A DNA stretch of 8,052 nucleotides, taken from Mesorhizobium sp. Lineage in GTDB: Bacteria > Pseudomonadota > Alphaproteobacteria > Rhizobiales > Rhizobiaceae. The stretch lies in the NCBI GenBank assembly GCA_019509685.1, contig JAEKLU010000051.1, forward strand, positions 1 to 8,052. The letters are read 5' to 3'. The position numbers and the translations under genes are program-made. Shown here in pieces: positions 1 through 6,066 of the stretch. Under the pieces are notes generated by a model, which saw only the letters and a program-made list of their open reading frames with translations, was not told where the DNA came from and searched no databases. Each line of letters begins with the position of its first letter. The first letter of the stretch is position 1.

Positions 1-2618
1 TGTCCGCCCTGGGGATGACTTCGGGCGACGTGGTGCAGGCGCTGCGCGACCAGAACGTCCAGGTGTCGGGCGGCTCGATCGGCGCGCCGCCGACCAATAT
101 GGGCACGGCGTTCCAGTACACGGTCACCACGCAAGGCCGATTCAACGACGCACGCGACTTCCGATACGTGATCGTCAAATCGACCGACGACGGCCGCCTG
201 ATCCAGCTGCAGGACGTGGCGCGCATCGAGCTTGGCGCCAAGGATTACGTCACCAACTCCTATCTCAACGGCAAACCGGCGGTGGCGCTCGCCATCTTCC
301 AGCGGCCGGGCACCAATGCGCTCGCCGCAGCCGCGGAGATCCAGGACAAGATGAAGGAGCTTTCAGCCGACTTCCCGAAGGGGTTGAGCTACGACATCGT
401 CTACAATCCAACCGAGTTCGTCGCCGAGTCGATCCAGGAGGTCTACAAGACGATCCTCGAGGCGATGCTGCTGGTCATCATCGTCATCATCGTCTTCCTT
501 CAATCGTGGCGCATGGCGATCGTGCCGATCGTGGCGATTCCCGTGTCGCTGATCGGCACGCTGGCGGTGCTTTACGCCGCCGGCTTCTCGCTCAACATGC
601 TGACGCTGTTCGGCCTTGTTCTGGCGATCGGCATCGTCGTCGACGATGCGATCGTCGTGGTCGAGAACGTCGAGCGCAATATCGCCACAGGGCTAGCGCC
701 CAATCCGGCCTCGCACCTGACCATGGACGAAGTCGGAACGGCGGTCATCGCGATCTCGCTGGTGCTGATAGCCGTGTTCGTACCGACGGCTTTCATCCCC
801 GGCATTTCCGGGCAGTTCTACCTGCAGTTTGCCATCACCATCGCGGTGTCGACGGCGATCTCGGCATTCAATTCGCTGACGCTTTCGCCGGCGCTGGCCG
901 CGCTGCTGTTCAAGCCGCACCACGCCGCGGCGGCGCCACCGCGCTTTTTCCTGGCGCGGTTCGGACGGGCGCTCGCCGATGGCTTCAATCGCGGCTTCGA
1001 CAGGCTCGCCCATTGGTATTCGAGCATCATCCGCGTGCTGGTCGGCTCGTGGATAACGATCACCGCCATGCTGGCCGTTTTCGCGGCCCTCATCTGCGCC
1101 ACGGTCTACATGGTGCAGGCGGTGCCGCGCGGGTTCATTCCGTCGCTCGACCAGGGCTATGCGATCGTCGTCATCCAGCTCCCGGACGGCGCCTCGCTGT
1201 CGAGGACCGATGCCGTCATCCAGCAGGCGTCGCAGATCATCCAGAAGACACCAGGCGTCGACTACGCCGTCGCCTTCGCCGGCTTCTCCGGCGCAACCTT
1301 CACCAACGCCAGCAACGCGGGCGTGATCTTCGCCAGGTTCAAGCCGTTTGACGAGCGGCTGAAGGCCGGCCAGTCGGCGACCAAGGTCATCGGCAATCTG
1401 TTCGGCAGCCTGCAAAGCATCAAGGAAGCCTTCATCATCGCACTGCCGCCGCCGCCGATCCGCGGCGTCGGCAATGCCGGCGGCTTCAAGCTGCAGATCC
1501 AGGAGCGCAACAGCGCCGACATGCGGCAGATCCTGGCGCTTGCCTACGAGATCGCCGGCAAGGCCAACAAGACGCCGGGGCTGACGGGCGTGTTCACCAC
1601 GTTCTCCGCGTCGAGCCCGCAATTCTTCCTGGCAATCGATCGCGACAAGGCGCGCATCCTGAACGTGCCGATCCCCAACATCTTCGAGACGCTGTCGATC
1701 AATTTGGGCACCGCCTATGTCAACGACTTCAACGCTTTCGGGCGCGTCTACCAGGTGCGGGCGCAGGCCGACCAGGCGTTCCGGCTGGATCGCGCCGACA
1801 TCCTGAAACTGAAGGTGCGCTCGGCGAGCGGCGCGCTGGTTCCGCTCGGCACGCTGATCGAGATCCGCGACGTCACCGGCCCGGCGCTGGTCCAGCGCTA
1901 CAACATGTACGTCTCGGTTCCGCTGCAGGGCAACGCCGCGCCCGGCGTTTCCACGGGCGACGCGCTGGCATCGATGGAAAAGATCACAGCCGCGACGCTG
2001 CCGGCCGGCACCTCCTATGAATGGACCGAGCTCGCCTATCAGGAGCGCAACACCGGCAATGCGGCCGTCTATATTTTCGGACTGTCGGTGCTGTTCGTGT
2101 TCCTGGCGCTGGCGGCGCAATATGAAAGCTGGGTGCTGCCGTTCGCCATTGTGCTGGTGGTTCCGCTCGGCGTGCTCGCGGCGTTGCTCGGCGTGTCTTT
2201 CCGAGGGCTGGACAACAACATCCTCGTGCAGATCGGCCTCATCGTGCTGATCGGCCTTGCCGCCAAGAACGCGATCCTGATCGTCGAATTTGCACGGCAG
2301 GCACAGGAACGTGGCCTGTCGGTCGCCGAGGCTGCCGTCGAAGCCTGCCGGCTCAGGCTGCGGCCGATCCTGATGACCGCCTTCGCGTTCATCCTCGGCG
2401 TCGTGCCGCTGATGATCGCGACGGGCCCGGGCGCGGAGATGCGCCAGTCGCTCGGCACCGCCGTGTTCTCCGGCATGCTCGGCGTCACCTTCGTCGGTCT
2501 CTTCCTGACGCCGGTGTTCTACGTCACGCTCAGATCGCTGTTTTCACGGCGCAAGCCCCGTTCCGAGGCCGAGCCTTCGGCGCCGGCAGAGGCGCCATCG
2601 GAGACGGCCGCCGAGTAG
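1..2618 (+). CDS. RND multidrug efflux pump, inner-membrane permease (HAE-1/AcrB type), 5' partial
   Basis: Inner-membrane proton-driven pump that would export drugs or other amphiphiles through a periplasmic adaptor and an outer-membrane channel. The frame is open from base 3, so the true start lies upstream; about 185 N-terminal residues are missing if the protein has the usual 1030-1060 residues. Seen: the end of the first periplasmic (porter) region, then a membrane block starting near base 450. The proton-relay pair Asp-Asp in the TM4 motif VVDDAIVVVENVERN is encoded at 642-647, and the TM10 Lys in GLAAKNAILIVEF at 2265-2267. These match AcrB D407/D408 and K940. The second periplasmic region carries the Pro-rich LPPPPIRG stretch near 1442. 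The protein ends in an Ala/Glu/Pro-rich cytoplasmic tail. The family call is firm; the substrate and the exact ortholog (Brucella BepE/BepG-like or other) cannot be decided. Adaptor and channel genes, if linked, must lie upstream. Confidence 0.96.
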   Translation, partial: SALGMTSGDVVQALRDQNVQVSGGSIGAPPTNMGTAFQYTVTTQGRFNDARDFRYVIVKSTDDGRLIQLQDVARIELGAKDYVTNSYLNGKPAVALAIFQRPGTNALAAAAEIQDKMKELSADFPKGLSYDIVYNPTEFVAESIQEVYKTILEAMLLVIIVIIVFLQSWRMAIVPIVAIPVSLIGTLAVLYAAGFSLNMLTLFGLVLAIGIVVDDAIVVVENVERNIATGLAPNPASHLTMDEVGTAVIAISLVLIAVFVPTAFIPGISGQFYLQFAITIAVSTAISAFNSLTLSPALAALLFKPHHAAAAPPRFFLARFGRALADGFNRGFDRLAHWYSSIIRVLVGSWITITAMLAVFAALICATVYMVQAVPRGFIPSLDQGYAIVVIQLPDGASLSRTDAVIQQASQIIQKTPGVDYAVAFAGFSGATFTNASNAGVIFARFKPFDERLKAGQSATKVIGNLFGSLQSIKEAFIIALPPPPIRGVGNAGGFKLQIQERNSADMRQILALAYEIAGKANKTPGLTGVFTTFSASSPQFFLAIDRDKARILNVPIPNIFETLSINLGTAYVNDFNAFGRVYQVRAQADQAFRLDRADILKLKVRSASGALVPLGTLIEIRDVTGPALVQRYNMYVSVPLQGNAAPGVSTGDALASMEKITAATLPAGTSYEWTELAYQERNTGNAAVYIFGLSVLFVFLALAAQYESWVLPFAIVLVVPLGVLAALLGVSFRGLDNNILVQIGLIVLIGLAAKNAILIVEFARQAQERGLSVAEAAVEACRLRLRPILMTAFAFILGVVPLMIATGPGAEMRQSLGTAVFSGMLGVTFVGLFLTPVFYVTLRSLFSRRKPRSEAEPSAPAEAPSETAAE

Positions 2619-2630
2619 GGTTACGAATTC

Positions 2631-2650
2631 GCCGCGTCGGGCGCGGTTTA
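2631..2650 (+). terminator. weak intrinsic terminator candidate after the efflux pump
   Basis: A short GC-rich hairpin starts 12 bases after the pump stop codon. The arms CCGCG (2632-2636) and CGCGG (2642-2646) flank the loop TCGGG and are followed by TTTA. A G-T wobble at 2631/2647 could extend the stem. The stem is short and the T-run has only three bases, so this is at best a weak terminator. Confidence 0.35.
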
Positions 2651-2822
2651 TCACTCCAGAAAATCGGCGAGGCGCGGCGCAACCGCGGCCTCCGGAGTCT
2701 CGCTTGCGATGTCTACTTTCAGGACGCGGCGAAGCTGATCTCTACGGCCGAGATGAGGCGCAAAGCAGACATCTGACGCTCGCAAAACTTTAGGCTGAAG
2801 GTCACCCCAGACCGACAACCCG

Positions 2823-2859
2823 ATAGGCATTTCTGCGATGCCCGCACAGAAGTGCCTGT
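2823..2859. repeat. long palindromic hairpin in the convergent gap
   Basis: The arms are 2823-2835 and 2847-2859, with an 11-base loop at 2836-2846. All 13 positions pair if two G-T wobbles are allowed, at 2824/2858 and 2830/2852. The core is GGCATTTCTG facing CAGAAGTGCC. No T-run follows on either strand, so it does not look like a simple intrinsic terminator. Its place between convergent genes fits an REP-like palindromic repeat or an mRNA 3'-end stabiliser. The pairing is seen directly; the role is inferred. Confidence 0.6.
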
Positions 2860-2878
2860 GTTACATGGCAACGGTCGC

Positions 2879-2895
2879 GGCGGAGCTACTCCGCC
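2879..2895 (-). terminator. stem-loop downstream of the TadG-like gene
   Basis: A perfect 7-bp stem, GGCGGAG facing CTCCGCC, closes a 3-base loop. It lies about 30 bases beyond the stop of the minus-strand TadG-like gene. There is no T-run after it on the minus strand, so the terminator call is weak. It could mark a processed 3' end or help a Rho-dependent stop. Confidence 0.35.
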
Positions 2896-2925
2896 ATCAC
2901 CGCTCCATGCCACGCGCCGCCCTCA

Positions 2926-4554
2926 TCAGTTCGTAAGCTGCAACCTGGAGAACTTGTTGGCGATCGTCTGGAAGACGTTGGGCAGTTTGGCTGGGTCCTC
3001 GACGGCGTAGTAGTCGCTCGGGTCGGAGGCGCAGCCGCTGTAGAGCGAGCGGTTGGCGGCGGTGTCGGCCTGCAGCACCATGGTGTAGATCTGGACGCCC
3101 TGGTTTTTCAGCTGCGTGCAGACATCCTTGGTCCAGCCGTCGACATTGCGCGCCGCCGACGTCTGGTTCTCCGAGCCGAAGCGGCCGCTGGCGAGATAGC
3201 CGTAGGATGTGTAGTCGGATTTCTGCGGCGTGTTCGACGCGCCATAGACGACGTTCTCGCCATCGGTCAGAAGCATGACAATCTTGGTGACGCCCGGCGT
3301 CTTGTAGGGCGAGGCGTCGGTGTAGGGCGGCTGCGGCGACAGCACCCGCATGCCCCAGGCCAGACCTTCCGAGACATTGGTGCCGGAACCGTTCCATTCG
3401 CTCATCTGCGCGGCCGCGGTGCGCAGCTGGTCGAAATCGGTGGACAGCGGCACGATCGGCGTCGGGCAGGCGCGGTTCGGGCCGATGGTCACCGGGCTGC
3501 CGGTTTCGGTGATCAGCGTGGTGGTCGAGGCGACGTATTTTGCAATCGTCTTCAGATCGGCGCTGAGCAGCGCATTGAGAAGGCCGGTGAGCAGCCCGCT
3601 GAGATCGATGCCCAGGATGTTGCCGCCCAGCTTGCTGTTGTCGATCGTGTCGTCGAGATAGGAATTGTTATAGCCGGTCGCCGAATTGCCGTAGGAGGCC
3701 GACGGCTTCCTGGCGATATCTGGGTCGTCCGGCGCGAAATAGGGCACGAACAGCGTTTCCGGCTTCGACGGGTCGGGCGGCGTGTCGGCGATGTTCAACG
3801 CGCCGGGCCGAGCCTCGACGCAGCCTTTCCATCCCGTGTTGCTCCAACCGCCGTTGCGGCCAAGCTGCTTGAACAGCGCCATATGGTTCGGGCGCTTGCC
3901 GTTGACGACCGGGAAATTGACGCCGTTGGTCGGCGACTTGCCGTCCATGTCGATCCAGGACGGATCGAATTCGGGGCCATCGACATTGACGGCGGTGACG
4001 AAGGGCACAAGGGCGGCGCGCACCTGGCGCGTCGGCGACTTGACCGCTTCGAGATAATCGATCAGCGACTTGGTCGCCGTCCGGAGCGCCGTGATGCGGG
4101 CGCCGGCCATCGAGCCGGTGTTATCGAGTACCAGCACCACTTCGAGCTGGTTGTTGGATTCCACCGCGCCGGCGTCGACGCTGATGTGCTTTTCGGCCCC
4201 GAACAGGAAGGCGAAGTTGAGATTGACGTCGGCCGAGGCGACGGCCTTGGTCTTGACGAAGTTGACGCCCCTGTCGACGGTCAGTGTGGCCTTGGCGTTG
4301 GAAAGCTCGCCATGGCTGGCGACATTGGCTTGAAAATAGCTGTTGAAGGCATCGTTGCGCGTCGTCTCGGCATCGCCGAGATGCGAGGAGGCAAGGTTCG
4401 CGGCATCAAGCGCGTTTTGCAGATTGCTTTTGGCGCGCATCAATGTCGAGACGTCGGTAGCGAACGCCACCGCGCCGAGGATCGCCGGCACGCCGAGCGC
4501 CAGCATCAACGAGAAATTGCCGCTCCGCGAGCGCCAAAATTGCCTGAGAAGCAT
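2926..4554 (-). CDS. TadG-like pilus-assembly / VWA-domain protein, membrane-anchored
   Basis: A 542-residue protein with TadE/TadG architecture. Residues 1-13 are basic and cytoplasmic, about 14-34 form one hydrophobic segment (FSLMLALGVPAILGAVAFAT), and the rest should be periplasmic. The VWA domain starts near 137. Its metal-ion site (MIDAS) is complete: D144-N-T-G-S148, T392 in GSGTNVSEG, and D431 in LLTDGEN. About 240 residues separate the first two parts, so the domain carries a large insertion. Four cysteines (245, 363, 479, 508) could form two disulfides. TadG-type proteins belong to Tad (Flp) pilus clusters, but no tadE, tadF, flp or ATPase gene is seen here; the gene stands alone, with the start of the divergent rpsF cluster 572 bases away. 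ATG at 4554 is chosen because the anchor starts at once and a GGGGGTAGGAA ribosome site sits just before it; an upstream in-frame ATG is cut off by a TAG. Calling it a pilus protein rather than another surface VWA protein is inference. Confidence 0.9.
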   Translation of the reverse strand: MLLRQFWRSRSGNFSLMLALGVPAILGAVAFATDVSTLMRAKSNLQNALDAANLASSHLGDAETTRNDAFNSYFQANVASHGELSNAKATLTVDRGVNFVKTKAVASADVNLNFAFLFGAEKHISVDAGAVESNNQLEVVLVLDNTGSMAGARITALRTATKSLIDYLEAVKSPTRQVRAALVPFVTAVNVDGPEFDPSWIDMDGKSPTNGVNFPVVNGKRPNHMALFKQLGRNGGWSNTGWKGCVEARPGALNIADTPPDPSKPETLFVPYFAPDDPDIARKPSASYGNSATGYNNSYLDDTIDNSKLGGNILGIDLSGLLTGLLNALLSADLKTIAKYVASTTTLITETGSPVTIGPNRACPTPIVPLSTDFDQLRTAAAQMSEWNGSGTNVSEGLAWGMRVLSPQPPYTDASPYKTPGVTKIVMLLTDGENVVYGASNTPQKSDYTSYGYLASGRFGSENQTSAARNVDGWTKDVCTQLKNQGVQIYTMVLQADTAANRSLYSGCASDPSDYYAVEDPAKLPNVFQTIANKFSRLQLTN

Positions 4555-4565
4555 TTCCTACCCCC

Positions 4566-4589
4566 GGAATTGCCCAATGGGAATTGCCC
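4566..4589 (-). repeat. twin 10-base direct repeat over the TadG-like start region
   Basis: Read on the minus strand, GGGCAATTCC occurs twice (4580-4589 and 4566-4575) separated by CATT, a 14-base period. The second copy ends just before the GGGGGTAGGAA ribosome site and the ATG at 4554. A 5-bp inverted repeat, GCCGC/GCGGC, lies further upstream at 4598-4610. The spacing suits an operator or a translational control site, but it may also be chance slippage. No regulator is recognised. Confidence 0.45.
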
Positions 4590-4678
4590 GATTTTCCGCC
4601 GCCATGCGGCCCGCGGAGGTTTCATGCGCCTTTCATGATAAACGGGTGGTTACAACCCAGCACAACCTTATGGGGTGG

Positions 4679-4693
4679 TTAAAGCGCACTTAC
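4679..4693. promoter_or_regulatory. possible CtrA-type site (TTAA-N7-TTAC)
   Basis: The sequence TTAA-AGCGCAC-TTAC matches the alphaproteobacterial CtrA consensus TTAA-N7-TTAA at seven of eight fixed positions. It lies 125 bases upstream of the TadG-like start. CtrA controls pilus genes in Caulobacter, which makes the site worth noting, but one near-match to a short AT motif is weak evidence. A GACTC at 4758-4762 fits the GANTC methylation motif of CcrM. Confidence 0.2.
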
Positions 4694-4739
4694 TGGAAAA
4701 TCGATAAATTTGACAATTTTGGCATGTTGGCGTTTTTCT

Positions 4740-4838
4740 CTAAGCGCTCTGGAAACAGACTCAAGCGACGCGCTTTAGGTCTTTGTTCAATGCATGTCGT
4801 TCTCCCAAAACGAGGTCACTTTTGGGCGACATGCATTG
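4740..4838. repeat. dispersed palindromic element with two hairpins
   Basis: The element has two parts. The small hairpin is AAGCG-ACG-CGCTT at 4763-4775. The large one has 12-bp outer arms (4788-4799 and 4827-4838, CAATGCATGTCG and its complement) and 7-bp inner arms (CCCAAAA 4804-4810, TTTTGGG 4820-4826). Only the left arm has a 4-base bulge (4800-4803), and the loop is the nine bases 4811-4819. CTAAGCGC at 4740-4747 mirrors GCGCTTTAG at 4770-4778 with one base missing. A partial copy, GCGACATG, follows at 4842-4849. I recall near-identical paired hairpins, with ATGCATGTCG arms and a CCCAAAA/TTTTGGG core, repeated in intergenic spaces of Mesorhizobium-type genomes. The structure is seen; the dispersed nature rests on memory. 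Confidence 0.75.
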
Positions 4839-4877
4839 GCTGCGACATGTTGGAGCCGTGCCTGGCGGTCTCCTAGC

Positions 4878-4906
4878 CTTGCCTTCGGCTGAAATTGCTG
4901 TATAGA
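4878..4906 (+). promoter_or_regulatory. housekeeping promoter for the rpsF cluster
   Basis: CTTGCC at 4878-4883 and TATAGA at 4901-4906 are 17 bases apart. This is close to the rhizobial sigma-70 consensus CTTGAC-N17-CTATAT. A start near 4913 is predicted, giving an rpsF leader of about 215 nt. It is the best promoter-like pair I found between the palindrome and rpsF, and a strong promoter is expected for ribosomal genes. Confidence 0.55.
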
Positions 4907-4968
4907 CCCGCGCAATCTGCCGGTCCTTGCTGGGGGCTGAACGGAGGGCCGTGGTTTTCAAAAGCCAC

Positions 4969-5004
4969 GACACGAAGCGACAAGCGCTTCCAGCCTCCCG
5001 TGTC
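4969..5004 (+). promoter_or_regulatory. bulged stem-loop in the rpsF leader, possible autoregulatory site
   Basis: In the predicted leader RNA, GACACG (4969-4974) pairs with CGTGTC (4999-5004). AAGCG (4975-4979) pairs with CGCTT (4985-4989) around the loop ACAAG. The left strand is continuous, while the right strand has a 9-base bulge at 4990-4998 (CCAGCCTCC). Many bacteria use a leader hairpin with an asymmetric bulge that the S6:S18 complex binds to repress its own operon. I cannot confirm that the conserved bases of that motif are present, so this is a candidate only. Confidence 0.35.
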
Positions 5005-5126
5005 TCCGCTCTCGACCGTCTCGTGATGCTCCTTTCTTCTCCGCTCGTTCGCGACCGGGTCAGACAAGTTGCAGAGGCTTAGCCGCGAGGGCCGGTAAGA
5101 GAAACGAAGAAAGGCACTTAAACATT

Positions 5127-5612
5127 ATGGCTCTTTACGAACATGTGTTTCTTGCCCGGCAGGACCTGTCGCAGCAGCAGGTTGACGCACTTGTCGAACA
5201 GTACAAGGGCGTCATATCGGCAAATGGCGGATCGATCGGCCGGATCGAGAACTGGGGACTGAAGTCCCTCACCTACCGGGTCAAGAAGAACCGGAAGGCT
5301 TACTACACGCTGATGGACATCACCTGCCCGCCGGCCGCGCTCAACGAAATGGAGCGCCAGATGGGCCTGTCGGAAGACGTCCTTCGCTTCCTCACCATCA
5401 AGGTCGAGGCGCATGAAGAAGGCGCTTCGGCGATGATGCAGAAGCGCGAAGAGCGCTCCGAGCGCGGCAGCTTCGGCGACCGCGATCGCGGCCCGCGTTC
5501 GTTCGGCGATCGCGACCGCGGCGACCGTGGCCCGCGTTCTTTCGGCGACCGTGAAGGCGGCGACCGCGGCCCCCGCCGTCCGCGCGAAGGCTTTGAAGGG
5601 GGTGCAGAATAA
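5127..5612 (+). CDS. rpsF: 30S ribosomal protein S6
   Basis: Small-subunit protein that binds 16S rRNA in the platform together with S18. Residues 1 to about 95 are the S6 fold ([14 protein letters not shown] at the N-terminus, [19 protein letters not shown] at 42-60, [16 protein letters not shown] near the end). The remaining 65 or so residues are a charged, probably disordered tail with three SFGDR units, ending in GGAE. E. coli S6 is shorter, about 130 residues, with a Glu-rich end. The ATG at 5127 gives the conserved N-terminus; AAAGG at 5110-5114 is a rather distant ribosome site (12 bases). The stop overlaps the rpsR start by one base. First gene of the cluster, with its own promoter and a long leader. 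Confidence 0.98.
   Translation: MALYEHVFLARQDLSQQQVDALVEQYKGVISANGGSIGRIENWGLKSLTYRVKKNRKAYYTLMDITCPPAALNEMERQMGLSEDVLRFLTIKVEAHEEGASAMMQKREERSERGSFGDRDRGPRSFGDRDRGDRGPRSFGDREGGDRGPRRPREGFEGGAE
5469..5576 (+). repeat. in-frame SFGDR repeats in the S6 tail
   Basis: Three imperfect units cover residues 115-150 of S6: [10 protein letters not shown], then [13 protein letters not shown], then [13 protein letters not shown]. The DNA units are alike but vary at third codon positions, which suggests older duplications kept at protein level. The tail alternates Arg with Asp/Gly, as in RNA-binding disordered tails. Unit number probably varies among relatives. Confidence 0.8.
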
Positions 5613-5860
5613 TGGTCGACATCAACCAGATCCCGACCCGGCGCCCGTTCCATCGCCGCCGCAAGACCTGCCCGTTCTCCGGCGCCAACGCTCCGAAGAT
5701 CGACTACAAGGACGTGCGTCTTTTGCAGCGCTACATTTCCGAGCGCGGCAAGATCGTGCCGTCGCGCATCACCGCCGTCAGCCAGAAGAAGCAGCGTGAG
5801 CTCGCCAAGGCGATCAAGCGCGCCCGCTTCCTCGGCCTGCTGCCCTACGTGGTTCGCTAA
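5612..5860 (+). CDS. rpsR: 30S ribosomal protein S18
   Basis: An 82-residue small-subunit protein, the partner of S6 on the platform. Seen: a basic start ([13 protein letters not shown]), the core [20 protein letters not shown] and the C-terminal [16 protein letters not shown], all typical of S18 and at full length. It has a single Cys (C20), so no Cys-rich zinc site. The start ATG shares its A with the last base of the rpsF stop (TAATG), and AAGGGGGT at 5596-5603 inside the rpsF end is the ribosome site. The overlap implies coupled translation and matched S6:S18 levels. Confidence 0.98.
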   Translation: MVDINQIPTRRPFHRRRKTCPFSGANAPKIDYKDVRLLQRYISERGKIVPSRITAVSQKKQRELAKAIKRARFLGLLPYVVR

Positions 5861-5867
5861 CCTCTTC

Positions 5868-5889
5868 AGCGGGCGGCTTGCCGCCCGCT
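5868..5889 (+). terminator. strong hairpin after rpsR, without T-run
   Basis: A perfect 9-bp stem, AGCGGGCGG facing CCGCCCGCT, with loop CTTG, starts 8 bases after the rpsR stop. The following bases (CATTCACC) have no T-run, so it is unlikely to stop transcription fully. It could lower read-through into rplI or protect the rpsF-rpsR message end. The other 150 or so bases before rplI hold one more small inverted repeat and no gene. Confidence 0.45.
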
Positions 5890-6029
5890 CATTCACCGGC
5901 ACGGCGGGCGTGTCGGCTTGAACATTAAATCCCGAGTTGAGGCCACAAACCTCTAACTGCCACGCAGGCAGGACAGCGACACCGGCGGCCACGCCCCTTT
6001 TGCTTCCTGACCTGTTCCAAAGAATCCGA

Positions 6030-6046
6030 CGCCATCCCGGATGGCG
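6030..6046 (+). repeat. small inverted repeat just upstream of the rplI ribosome site
   Basis: CGCCAT (6030-6035) and ATGGCG (6041-6046) flank CCCGG. It ends 7 bases before the AAGGA ribosome site at 6054-6058. A hairpin here would leave the ribosome site free. Its role is unknown, and it could be chance. Confidence 0.3.
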
Positions 6047-6066
6047 CCAAACGAAGGAACGAAACC

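Larger units (their letters stand above)
2619..2925. other. gene-free gap between convergent genes
   Basis: This 307-base stretch lies between the ends of two genes that point at each other. I find no convincing gene in it. A 64-residue minus-strand reading frame (2719-2913) has no recognisable family and runs through both hairpins. The left half, to about 2800, holds no clear signal beyond the short hairpin after the pump. The right half holds the two stem-loops listed separately. The gap could carry a decayed gene or a dispersed repeat. Confidence 0.6.
4555..5126. other. divergent intergenic region between the TadG-like gene and rpsF
   Basis: A 572-base stretch without a credible gene. In order it holds the TadG-like leader (4555-4640), an AT-richer block with two copies of GGGTGGTTA (4644-4652 and 4673-4681), a palindromic repeat (4740-4838), the rpsF promoter (4878-4906) and a long rpsF leader (about 4913-5126). 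Reading frames that cross it, such as 4343-4876 plus and 4761-4973 minus, run through the palindromes and resemble no family. A TadG-like promoter is expected in 4640-4740 on the minus strand, but I could not pick one with confidence. Confidence 0.7.

Noticed and set aside
693..2120. Long antisense reading frame of 475 residues within the efflux pump
   Set aside because: Arg/Asp/Gln/His-rich shadow of a high-GC gene whose own frame is clearly coding, with transmembrane segments and conserved motifs.
2719..2913. 64-residue minus-strand reading frame in the convergent gap
   Set aside because: No family resemblance, no clear ribosome site, and it runs through both hairpins. A decayed gene fragment cannot be excluded.
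3883..4638. 251-residue plus-strand frame antisense to the TadG-like gene
   Set aside because: The minus frame has a membrane anchor and complete VWA motifs; this one is a Gly/Arg/Asp-rich shadow.
4343..4876. 177-residue plus-strand frame crossing the divergent region
   Set aside because: It starts inside the TadG-like gene and its end is translated palindrome; no family fits.
4951..4968. GTGG/CCAC hairpin in the rpsF leader as a terminator or attenuator
   Set aside because: Only four strong pairs plus A-T and wobble pairs, with no T-run; it may simply be part of the larger leader fold.
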